Of a DNA stretch of 64,000 nt, positions 54,631 to 64,000 are shown in pieces; position 1 is the stretch's first letter; each line of letters opens with the position of its first letter. Made by a program: the position numbers and the translations under genes. The DNA is taken from the NCBI GenBank assembly GCA_963978895.1, contig OZ022242.1:19082977-19146976 (forward strand). Direction: 5' to 3'. The notes under the pieces are model-generated. The model did no database searches. It was given only the letters and a program-made list of their open reading frames with translations, and had not been told where the DNA came from. This stretch comes from Erpobdella octoculata (lineage: Eukaryota; Annelida; Clitellata; Hirudinida; Erpobdellidae).

Positions 54631-54810
54631 TATATATATATATATACTTCAACTTGTCCTTGGACATTTTGGACCCCCCAGAACAAAATTCCTGGCGCCG
54701 CCCCTGAGAACATGGTATACTTGGATAAACTTTAGTCAGCCTATCTTTCGACTTTTTATACTTTGAATGTCAACCATGCAGAAATAACAGTCATCCTGAT
54801 GGTTCGTCGG

Positions 54811-55119
54811 TTTTCTCCATATTCTCAGAATTGCAAAGGGCATTAGCTTTCAGATTTTACACAGCTACCTTCCAGAGTTTTCCTGATATCCCATAGCAAC
54901 AAGAAACAATAAAAAATTAACATAAACAAAAAAAATTTTTAAATTGTGTTATTTATCAGTATTAAGATTTTTCTATGTATAACGCAAGTTTGTTCGAAAG
55001 CTCAGACACAATAAATTGTTTTTGTTTAAACTCAAGATTATAATATAAAGGATTTAATTTACAGCAAGGAAATGTTTTATACATTTACTGAGGTAATCTG
55101 GTTTCCAACTTCCCGTTGG
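54811..55119. other. Intergenic sequence
   Basis: AT-rich, no feature recognised. Confidence 0.4.
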
Positions 55120-56160
55120 AAGAACAAGCGCCCAAAAGACTAAATTCGCCTCGGTATCGACTGGCGTGTTTCTCTACTCTGCGACAAATCAAAACAGTCG
55201 CATCATCCTTTCCTCTGAAACCGCTCATCACACTAGCAACATTTTTAGTCCTCTCGAAACTCGATTACTGCAATTCTGTCTTAGCTTGACTTCCGAAGTT
55301 CCAGACTCGCCGTCTACAGTCGGTTGTTAATGCAGTCGCTAGACTGATGATGCGACAGGGATTATTTTAAGAATTTTTTGGACTCCACATTTCCTACAAT
55401 GTTGAAAAAGTGAGCGAAACGAGCCATCCGGGACTAGGGGGTCTGGAGAAACGTTGTAAGCTTTTGAGAGCATTTGGGTGTAAATGGACTATAATGGAGC
55501 CCACTTTTGGACACTTGGAACGGCATTTATGTTGTAATAATTTAAAATAAAACATTGTTGCGAGCATTATTTTATAAGTATTACAAACCTTTTTTCGCGA
55601 AAGAGTATCCAATGGCCCTTGGCCTTTTATTGTTCTTTTCCTACTTATTTACACAATTTAATCAAATTTATTTCAATTAAAATTCACTAAAAATTAATTC
55701 AATAAAAATTTAACACTAGTAGTTTGCCATCTTCTGCACTCTAAAACTGGAAATACAAAATTCAGAGAAGTAACATTTTAAAAGTGATTTCAGATAACTA
55801 AATGGATAGTAAATAGATAGTAAATTAAAGTAGCGGCTAATTAAGAGTCTTGTTTCTGTTGCTGAAATCTAGAAATAAAACGAAATATAAAAATAAAGAA
55901 GTAAATAAAATTCTAAAATTGAAGTAAATCCAGCGAAGACACTTTAAAATAGAAAAAACTGGACTCCACATTTTCATGCCTTGGAGTCCACAATAGCTGG
56001 TTTGGACTCCACAAATTGGTTGGACTCCACCCTTAAAATAATGTCTGTGATGCGAGCCAGAAAATATGACCGTATCTCCTCCATCCTCCAAGAGCTTCAT
56101 TGGCTCAAAGTCGATTGCAGAACTTCAAGCTTGCACTTCTTGCACACCGTAAACATTCTC
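55120..56160 (+). pseudogene. LINE reverse transcriptase C-terminal remnant, split by a MITE
   Basis: The + strand reads SLRQIKTVASSF, then FLVLSKLDYCNSVL and RRLQSVVNAVARLM. After the inserted element (55356-56047) it resumes RKYDRISSILQELHWLKVD. This is the thumb region of CR1/L2/Rex-type RTs (LV-SRLDYCNSLL, RLQ-V-NAAARL, HI---L-ELHWLPV). The RT core is missing and a stop sits after NSVLA. It differs from the LINE at 1110-5565. Confidence 0.75.
55356..56047. mobile_element. hAT MITE inserted in LINE RT remnant
   Basis: Ends CAGGGATTATTTTAAG and, reverse complemented, CAGACATTATTTTAAG, with a perfect 8-bp duplication tgatgcga (55348-55355 and 56048-56055). Short TTGGACTCCAC repeats lie inside both ends. 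No ORF. Confidence 0.85.
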
Positions 56161-58188
56161 TTTTTACCAATGCTTTTATTAACTCGTCGTCTCTGTTTCT
56201 CTGTTTGTCTGTTTGTTTCTCTGTCTGTCTGTTTGTTTCTCTGTCTGTTTCAAATCTTGCAATCAATTTTTGAGTCACTTCCTGATGATAGATTTTTTTC
56301 AAATTTTGCATACATGCTCAAAATAGAAGACAATGCAATATTCAATTATTAGTTTTACAATAAGTCAATTAATTTAGTTAATTTTAATTAATTTATATAT
56401 ATTTATGTATATGTGTACGTGTGTGTGTTTATTATATTTTTTTATCTAGGAATTTATGTATATGTGTTTGCAAAAAATTGATTGCAAAATTTGTGTTTTA
56501 ATTACATATAAAAGCATTGGGTTTTAAAAATTCGTTTTTAATTTACTTGTTGTATAGTATTTAGAATACTGTATTCTGTGTTTATCTATCTTATAGACAT
56601 ATCTGCATAGAAAATTATTTGCATTGATTTAATATCTGCCTATTTCAAATATGTAAAGAGTTTTTAATAAACGAAGTTTCTAACGGTTCACTTGTGTTTT
56701 TTTTACTTAAGTTTGCTTTAACGTCTATCAAAATAGTTTTGGCTAAGGTTTATATCTTTAAAATTAGCAAAGCAAAATCAAATAAATAACTATCACATTT
56801 TCAGTTGAACGGAATATGCTTGGTTTTTTTAATGTTTTTAAACAACAACAAAACTATTGGAAACCTTAAAAAATTTTAAAGTCTAAGGTTTTTTTTATAA
56901 AAACAAGAGCATAATAAAGAACATAAATTAGCAAACAAGCGATAATGGCATACCTGCGTTAAATACCAAAAAAAGATAAAGCAGAAAAATATGGCTTAAT
57001 TAAAGAGAACGTAAAGAGGCTCTTTTATTTTTATTTTCTCTTTTTAATGGTTTTGATAGGGCAGAATAAAACTATCTTTTAAAAATTTGTAGAATCAGAA
57101 CGCAATAATTTTTAAATGTTAATTAATAAAAAAAATCCACTTAAAACTTGAATAAATGAATTTATAAAATATATTGAGACAAAAAAATATTGGTTATTTC
57201 GATGTAGACCCAACAAAATCTGGCGCTTAAGAAGATGAACTGGTAAATAATATTACTAGAAAAAAAACCTTGTCAAGGGCATTTGTTCATGAGACTGTGA
57301 AACAGCAAACAAAAAAAGCACTCCTGTTAGATACTACCTTAAAACCAAGGAAGTGCGTAAAAAATATAATTGCAATGAGCCAGTAATGGACACAAACTAT
57401 TTTTTTAGTTAAACTTAAAATGATTTAAAAATAAATAATTCTAGTAAAACTAAAAGTTAAAACTAAGTTGATAAATTTTCTCATTAAACCCTTACCTACA
57501 CAAGTTTTCTTTTAAAGATTTTCGACATTATTTATTTTCATCAGTGAAAAAAATGACTCAATGCTATAAATGTTTTATAGCATGATAATATTGATAATAT
57601 CTGTGATTAAATTTTTTCTGACTTTAATTTTCATCCAAAGAAAAAAAGAATAGCATCTTACTTGATTGTTGTCATTTAATATGATTTTATTTAGAAAAAA
57701 GTTTAATTATTGCGTCATTTGTTTTATTCTTCAGAGATTATTATATTACTAAAAATAAATGAGGTAAGATCTCCGGAAATTTTTCCATCAGAAAGTTTCC
57801 CAGTATGAAACAAGTAAATTAAAAACGAATTTTTAAAACCAATGCTCTTATATGTAATTAAAACAAATTTTGCAATCAATTTTTTCTTATATTACTCTTT
57901 TATTTTATATTAAAGTCGAAATATCTTAATTATATCGAAATATCGAAATTAATTAAAATTAACTAAATTAATTGACTTATTGTAAAACTAATAATTGAAT
58001 ATTGCATTGTTTTCTATTTTGAGCATGTATGCAAAATTTGAAAAAAAATCTATCATCAGGAAGTGACTCAAAAATTGATTGCAAGATTTGAAACAGACAG
58101 AGAAACAGACAGACAGAGAAACAGACAGACAGAGAAACAGACAGACAGAGAAACAGAGACGACGAGTTAATAAAAGCATTGGTAAAAA
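56161..58188. mobile_element. 2-kb fold-back element with long inverted arms
   Basis: The left arm (56161-56400 and 56470-56560) is the inverse of the right arm (57950-58188 and 57815-57885). The outer ends are TTTTTACCAATGCTTTTATT and its complement, followed by opposed (CTGT)n/(ACAG)n runs. The central 1.2 kb is AT-rich with no recognisable gene. It could be one fold-back transposon or two inverted retroposon copies. Confidence 0.75.
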
Positions 58189-58234
58189 TTGGATTTCGAA
58201 TTAAATGGAGTATGAATATGTTTAAAAAAAAACT

Positions 58235-59520
58235 TAGGGGAAAGTGGGGTATTATGGGGTACTTAACAAAAAAATATAATTTAAACCATATTATAGTGGC
58301 AGAAATTTAATTTTTTTCTCTGTATACCAAGCATACATATTACTATGAGTTAAGGAAACATTTAACCCTCTACTGCATGAATAAAAAAAATGTTTTTTGA
58401 TTAAAACAAAAAATATTTTTTCCCATTGGTATCAAGTTATACATTAAGGGAAAATTTTTTTTTTTTCAATTATTATTTTAAAAAGGTGATAAAATGATGA
58501 AAGTTTAAAGAGTGCCAATCGGCATCTTCATGCACTATGTAACCTATATAATACATTTTCAATGGGTAGGCAAGATCTAGAATTTTTTTATCTTTGTGCA
58601 TATGTTTATTCAGATAAACAAATACATAAAAGTTAAACTCTCAACATGAAAACTCTGTAATATAAAAAATGCAAATTCAAAACTTTTTTATTGTAAAAAA
58701 ATTGAACAAATACACAAATACAGTGACCCGAATAAATTACTGTTACTCGGTGTGAAAATGCTTGAAACAGTTTTTGTCTTTTGTGAAGCATAGAGTTATT
58801 TGACATTTTTTGCAAGAAACACGTGATTGTCCATTGCAACCAGGAAGACGGCAGCGCAGTCTTTCGGTGGTCCAAGTTGGCCAGTGACTGGTGTCATCTG
58901 TGCGAACATCGGCAACTGGAACAAGCTGTCTGCATCGCACCTTTTTTATGACAACTTGGAGTTGACAATATCGTATCTGTGTAAGCAGTGGTCGAATCTT
59001 GTGAAGTCGATCACCACCTGGCTGCAAAGTCGTATTGTCATTGAAGTGGAGGAAACGCTTGATCTCTTCCCATTTGTAAACTGGCATAACTTCCAATACG
59101 TTGTCTATTTTGTATTTGGCATTCCAGTATCTTCTTGTACTTGGAAGCTCTATCAAAGACATCCACATGGCTATGCCAAGAACAATCCGGTACCGTTAAT
59201 TGGAGTGGTTTTACAGGACGAGTCTGAACAGCGTAATGATTGGTTTGTTCAACAATATGCTGTTCCAGTGTAGCTGGAAAAACCATCCCAAAAAACTGGA
59301 TTGGATGGGGTGGGGTGGGGATGGGGACATGGGGCGAGGGGACAGTGAGGGGACGGGAAGAGAGTTTTCTTTGCGGGGTGGGGATGGGGAAGAAATGTAG
59401 TTCCCGTGTCACTCTCTAGACCATAGATCGCTAATTAAATATTCTTATAACGCTGTTCTTATAATAAAAAGGTGGGTACCCCATATTACCCGAAGCCCCA
59501 TATTACCCCACTTTCCCCTA
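58235..59520 (-). mobile_element. piggyBac-type element, internally deleted
   Basis: Ends TAGGGGAAAGTGGGGTATTA and, reverse complemented, TAGGGGAAAGTGGGGTAATA. piggyBac coding remnants lie between on the minus strand. Intact TTAA flanks are not visible (left ct-TAGG, right CCTA-tag), so the target site has decayed or the ends are slightly misplaced. Confidence 0.75.
58740..59290 (-). pseudogene. piggyBac transposase lacking its DDE core
   Basis: On the minus strand the N-terminal part reads LPSTRRYWNAKYKI, VYKWEEIKRFLHFND and GGDRLHKIRPLL. This jumps directly to the C-terminal zinc domain VRTDDTSHWPTWTT, CRLPGCNGQSRVSCKKCQIT and CFTKDKNCFKHFH. In full proteins several hundred residues with the catalytic Asp residues lie between. 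What remains is one 141-residue open frame (58743-59168) joining the two ends. Confidence 0.8.
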
Positions 59521-60426
59521 TAGCTGCACAATATTTTTGATCAAATTTACATAAAAATTAGATTTATTTATAATGTTTAATTAGTTTTGCAAACAGACAG
59601 ATTTTTTCCAGCAGGTTTCAGAAGTTCATCTACTTATGTGATCTCCCAGCCTCACTCACACACTCACATACTCACTCACTCACTGGCTCAGTCTGGAACA
59701 CTGACTCCTGACTTAACAAAGTCAACGTTCATTAAGCCCATTCTTATCCAATCATAAGGAACATTGTAACGAGAGGTGCACATGACTAAACCAGCTGTCT
59801 AGCAATAGTTTTCTACATCTTTTTCATAAGACATCGTATTCACACGATAAACATGTGTGTGGAAACTTACCTGTTGGTTATTGTGCAAACAATAGACAAG
59901 TTTGTATAAAGGAGTATTTGTATGTATGTGTGTGTGGAAGCTTACCTGTAGATTCGAGGAAACAGCAGGGTTGTTATTGCTTTTTACAACGCTTATATTA
60001 ACTTGCAATGTTGTTTGTTTGTTTCAGCGCAACGTCGAACTCGGTTAGTAATTCAATAGGTGACATTAAATACATTAATACGTTTTTAAATTAAAAAAAA
60101 TTTAAACACTAAAAAATGAAAAATAATAGAAAAGTATAAATAATATTTAGATTTATAAAAAAATTATACACTTAAAAATAAAAAATAATATAAGATATCA
60201 AAAATATTTTTTAAATATAATCAATATTTAGAGTTAAACAAATTTAAACACTAAAAAATGTAAAAATATTAAAAAAATATAAATTATATTAAAATTTTAA
60301 AAAATTTATTTATTTTGATTATTATTCATTTTAATTATTTATAAATATAAATAATAATTAGATTTAACAAAAAAATTAAACACAAAAAAATAAAGAATGA
60401 TATAAGGTACAAAAAATTTTTTCTAA
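59521..60426. other. Intergenic repeats
   Basis: CTCACTCA-rich patch (59650-59690) and two copies of a GTGTGTGGAA(A/G)CTTACCTGT-type block (about 59856 and 59931); a third related block is near 60865. From 60060 the sequence is very AT-rich with repeated AAACACTAAAAAATGAAAAA motifs. No gene. Confidence 0.5.
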
Positions 60427-60662
60427 ACAACGCTCGTATACTAATGTACTAAAAAGTTAAAAATAATTTTAAAGTGTACATATTAACATTTTGTAAACTA
60501 AACTTTTGGTTTTGAATATAAGAGCGTTAGGCGTTATTATCTATATATCTACTATCGCCCAACGCTTTAACCTTCCAAACGAAACGTTTAGTTCAAAAAA
60601 TTGTAATATATACGCTTTAATATTACTTTTAACCTTTTAGTACATTAGTATACGAGCATTGT
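60427..60662. mobile_element. Fold-back MITE, copy 2
   Basis: Starts ACAACGCTCGTATACTAATG and ends with the inverse; arms of about 100 bp as in 21925-22158, with the inner pair GCGTTAGGCGTT/GCCCAACGC. AT-rich flanks resemble those of copy 1, so the real element may be longer. Confidence 0.72.
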
Positions 60663-61647
60663 TAAAAAAATTATTTTTTATACCTTTTTGTTTTTTAATT
60701 TAATTTTAAAACAGTTTAACATTTTTTAGTACTAAGTAGGCTCCAATGCATTTTTCTTGCTTTCAAAATTGACATGTGAGCCTATCCTTTTGCATCATAA
60801 TGCCTCTAAAATACTTAATCAAGACCATCTTCATAATGTGACGATACACATGTGTGTGTATGTTTATGTGTGTGGAGAAGCTCACTTGTTGGTTATTGGG
60901 TAGATTTAAAAAAACAGCGTGGTTGTTATTTGATTATTTATAATTATGTAGCCTAGATTTTTTTTAAAAGACAGGCACTTGCGTTGATCAAATTTTAGTT
61001 TCATATAATTCATATATATTGGTTGTGTAATTCTTCATTAATTCTTCATTGCAGTTTGAATATTTATCCTCTGTGCTAAATTAATCACCCGATTCCCGAA
61101 ACACCTGCTCTAATTTACTACGAATAAACTTCAGTGCCTCTGGAGAAACAGACATTAATCTTATGTTTCCTATTGTCTCAGTTGAAGCAAATTGTGAACT
61201 ACCCCTGTTGAAACTTAGAAACTCAAACCCAGCACTTTTTTAAATGTAATATCGTTGGGATTTCCTGTTCTATGTAGCCGAAATCAAATGTGTCATAACT
61301 TTTTCTAGTTTAGCAACTGGTACTCATTTGACAACTACAAGTAGATCAAAGGCTGAGTTGATCTGAGCCGTGAAAGTAAACTCCTTGTCAAACGGATTTA
61401 CGTGATGTGAAATTTTTTATCTACCCATGATTTGAACTTGGGAGACTAAGAGTAAATTTCAAAAACTACATGGTTATACCACTGCGCTTCTAGAAAAACC
61501 AGCATTCAGAGTTTCCGATGTTTTTGTATAACTCTTAGCTGATACAATAAAGATTTAAACTTTGGTGTTAAACAGCTTTGACGAACTCTCTTTATCAAAA
61601 CTAAAATTAAATAAAACTGGTTACGAAGAATATCTTTGTAGCAGAAC
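60663..61647. other. Intergenic sequence with a tRNA-like segment
   Basis: No coding motif seen. A possible minus-strand tRNA-derived segment lies at 61423-61492 (AGCGCAGTGGTATAACCATG as A box, AAGTTCAAATC as B box), probably a decayed SINE. Confidence 0.4.
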
Positions 61648-61913
61648 CAGGCCTGTAGCTAGCGGGGGGCTGCAGCCCCCCCACTAAAAATGTAAGCCCC
61701 CCCACTAAAATTTTAAATAAAATTAAATAAAAAAAATAAAGGTAAATTTAAATATAAAATTAATAATAATAATTTGCATGCCTGTAGAATGAATAATTGG
61801 TAAAACCCATACCAAAAAAAGAGCAAAAGTACAGATTAGCACGCTACGTGATTCTGTAATGAGCAATATAGTGTTCACCGTAGTGGAATCAGCTTTGTGC
61901 TGTTTATTTTTGC

Positions 61914-62420
61914 ATGTTGGATGGTATATTAGGAGAGTTGATGGAGAGCTTTGTTGATAGTTATTTAAGTTATTCTAAAGGTTTGACTTGTGCAGTGTCT
62001 GCCCTTTTACCAACATCAGACAAGTTTTTAGATGTCAACGACCTTAAACCGTTGACGCAACTGCTAAAACAAGACAGGCATGACGATGTTGAAAAATATA
62101 TTGCAGACGAGGCTCTCATTACAAGTAGGTTTCTAAAAAACAAATTTCAACCAGGCTACAGTCTCCAGGAAATGATGGATTTTATGCTGGACTATAAAGA
62201 TGCATTTCCTACTATAAATTGGCACTATTCAGCTGCAATGACTCTCGGCATCTCGATTGCCACTTGTAAAAATTCATTTTATTGTCTAACACGAGTACTA
62301 CAACCACAGAGAAGATCAATGTCCCATGAGAGAAAAAGCAAACTTGTACTTCTGGCATTTGAAAAATCGCTCTGTAAAGCAATTGATATGGATACCTATC
62401 AAATACCAAGAATGCAATAA
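61914..62420 (+). pseudogene. hAT transposase C-terminal fragment
   Basis: A 168-residue open frame ends at TAA 62418-62420. The C-terminal part reads INWHYSAAMTLGISIATCKN, SFYCLTRVLQPQRRSMSHER and LVLLAFEKSLCKAIDMDTY. This matches the hATC domain of ZMYM1-like hATs (normally with S-ERSFS-L--IK-Y-R-TM--ER). The conserved Glu and Arg after Cys are replaced (CKNSF), and the catalytic half is missing. Confidence 0.7.
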
Positions 62421-63031
62421 AATAAAATCGGATTCAAATAATTGTCTTGACAATGATCAAACCATATTATAATGAAATGGACTTTTTAGTTTAGTTTCTC
62501 ATTTCAAGTAACTAAACATCCATTCCTGTTTTACACATGAAAATTGTCATGAGTTTCATAATCAGTGCTTGGACGTAGTCTTAAAATATTATAATAACTT
62601 TAATCTTACAGTTTTAGAACAGAGAAAGAAGCTAATTCAGTTTAGCTGACAAACTTTGGCTTTTGATTTTTGAATGACTCTCAATAATTAAAACTATTTT
62701 CATAATTTAGTATTTTTTAGTGCTAGTCTGACACTGCAATACTATTGACCCCAATATTCTGAACTGATTAATTCAAAGAAATAATTTAAAGCTTACTGTC
62801 AAACCACACAATCTTTTCAACAATATAAGTTTAATGATAGACTTGATATATAATCTAATCTTCTATTTAGATTGTTTAGAAACTGATGACAAGTTTTATG
62901 GGTAACACATGAATGGATGTTTAGTAAGTATTAGTAACTTAAAATGAGAAAGTAAACTAAATAGTACATTTTATTATAATGTGGTTTGATCTTTGTCAAA
63001 ACAAATATTTAAATCCAATTTTATTTTATTG
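62415..63031. mobile_element. Inverted-repeat MITE at the stop codon of the hAT fragment
   Basis: The left arm starts CAATAAAATAAAATCGGATT and the reverse complement of the right end starts CAATAAAATAAAATTGGATT. The imperfect arms are about 150 bp each (62415-62563 and 62878-63031). Shared inner blocks include GATCAAACCA and ACTAAACATCCATTC. Its left edge coincides with the end of the transposase frame. No ORF. Confidence 0.65.
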
Positions 63032-63505
63032 ATTTTTTGGCATTTGATACAGATTTACAAGTTTTTATCAAAAATAAAATAAGTAAGTTATTGTATTGTG
63101 GACTATAACGGTTGTCTTAATCAATAATTAAATTTGGAAAATTTGATTCAGTGCTGTCATCCCAGTGGTGTGCCATGCACGCATCAAAAATCAAGATTGT
63201 GGATAACAACAAGCATACTGTTATTTGACAAAATTGCCTGTGGAAATTGTTAATTTTTGTTATTACGAGCAACATATTGCAACTCTTAAAAAATCTAAAA
63301 TTAAATAATAGGATATCCAAAATTGGATGCCATTTTTTTGTCAAATGCTACAAAATGCTTTGGCGAATCTCCTTATCGCGAGGGGCTTCGCACCTGCGGC
63401 GCTCGCGGTCAGGCTTCTTCGGTGCCTTCGTTCATCAGTAGCCCCCCTACTAATTTCCATAGCCCCCCCCACTCACTAAATCCTGGCTACGGGCCTGAGC
63501 AGAAC

Positions 63506-63630
63506 CGATTTGTAAATCTGGCTATAATGAGCACAGTATCAGATATACTGCACAAATTGAAACTCAGTGGCCTCATCAACAGCTTTGCCGCTCACAAATC
63601 AAGAAAAGTGTTTAAACCATAATGATTATA
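63506..63630. other. Short host sequence between two elements
   Basis: An open frame crosses it (SDILHKLKLSGLINSF) but is too short to assign. It continues the sequence left of 61640 once the hAT is removed. Confidence 0.35.
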
Positions 63631-64000
63631 AGGGATGTCACGGATACCCGGCCAGAGCCCAAAGTTCGGTACTGTTCGGTCTTTTTTGGACACCGAAACT
63701 CAAACTTTTTTAAAACGTGAAACCCGAACCCAAATTTTGAAAAAATTGAAGTCCAAACCAGAACTTTCTAAAAGAAAAAAAACTTGAACATGTCCCAAGC
63801 CCGGTGTTTTTATGCAGTATTTCTTAACTTAAAGTAATCAATTTACAATTATGTTACTAGATTGTGGTGTATGCAATAAAGGGAGTTCGTAAGAGGGCCT
63901 GCTTTTGGAGTTGGCCCCAGGTCTCTCACCATTTTTCATGGGTGGAATGAGTCCATCATAGACTTATACTATATATCTAGACATGCAATGCATGCAAATT
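63631..64000. mobile_element. Left end of a second GGGTTCGGG-type element
   Basis: It starts AGGGATGTCACGGATACCCG and continues with CGAACCC/AAACCCGAACCC repeats, the inverse orientation of the arrays in 22496-23920. Only one end is identified; the rest (about 63800-64000) is unassigned and may run past the window. Confidence 0.55.

Larger units (their letters stand above)
53931..54640 (+). repeat. 298-bp tandem array with tRNA-like heads, 2.4 copies
   Basis: Units start at 53931, 54229 and 54527 (CCATCCTTTTTTGGGGATGG) and are virtually identical; one visible difference is GAGCCAAAG versus GAGCCGAAG. The third stops at about 54632 at a TA run. Each holds one tRNA-like segment and about 200 bp of unrelated sequence. 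The near-identity means the array is young. Confidence 0.88.
61648..63497 (+). mobile_element. hAT element with ZMYM1-like transposase remnant
   Basis: Ends CAGGCCTGTAGCTAG and, reverse complemented, CAGGCCCGTAGCCAGG, with C-rich subterminal blocks. A perfect 8-bp duplication agcagaac flanks it (61640-61647 and 63498-63505). It contains a transposase fragment and a nested inverted-repeat element. Confidence 0.87.

Noticed and set aside
59280..59400. G-rich block as a promoter or CpG island
   Set aside because: It is a GGGGATGGGG-type low-complexity run in a decayed piggyBac element; no start site or gene is near.

Overview
This window looks like animal nuclear DNA. It is AT-rich, its genes have introns with GT/AG borders, and most of the sequence is transposons and simple repeats. 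No prokaryotic feature (operon, Shine-Dalgarno site, CRISPR) is present. The Toll-like receptor (TLR) architecture and the mix of hAT, MULE, P/THAP9, piggyBac, Ginger, Helitron, gypsy and LINE remnants suggest an invertebrate, perhaps a lophotrochozoan. The species cannot be fixed from sequence alone.

Two head-to-tail TLR genes on the + strand form the host-gene core. TLR-A has exons at 9518-10942, 18396-18624, 18702-19574, 19694-19900 and 20100-20157. TLR-B has exons at 31442-32872, 38142-38370, 38443-39258, 40059-40245, 41372-41578 and 42879-42936. Both encode an LRR ectodomain with a cysteine cluster, a C-terminal LRR cap, one transmembrane helix and a TIR domain split by introns at the same places. 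Both TIR domains carry a long cysteine-rich insert (85 residues in TLR-A) between the first TIR box and the RDF motif, and both lack the BB-loop proline. TLR-A is open and phase-consistent throughout, apart from an unseen signal-peptide exon. TLR-B is interrupted inside the TIR insert, and the visible splice phases there do not match.

Region by region: 1-1108 hAT remnant; about 1110-5565 a nearly full-length but dead LINE; 5.6-9.5 kb MITEs and hAT fragments; 9.5-20.2 kb TLR-A, whose 7.5-kb intron 1 holds a MITE and a nest MULE > hAT > (P element + a second hAT); 20.2-25.2 kb duplicated and AT-rich repeats; 25.2-28.4 kb piggyBac > MULE > MULE nest; 28.4-31.4 kb Helitron and hAT scraps; 31.4-42.9 kb TLR-B with a Ginger element in intron 1 and a hAT in its last intron; 43-49 kb hAT remnants, one possible host exon on the - strand (46887-47357) and long microsatellites; 49.2-52.3 kb gypsy LTR, primer site and gag, split by a ZMYM1-like hAT; 53.1-54.8 kb a protein remnant split by a hAT carrying a tandem tRNA-like array; 55.1-64 kb LINE RT, fold-back, piggyBac and hAT elements.

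Many insertions are bounded by inverted termini plus 8-bp (hAT, P), about 9-12-bp (MULE) or 4-bp (Ginger) target duplications readable in the sequence, so much of the insertion order can be reconstructed. Family names rest on recognised protein motifs and termini. No database search was possible.
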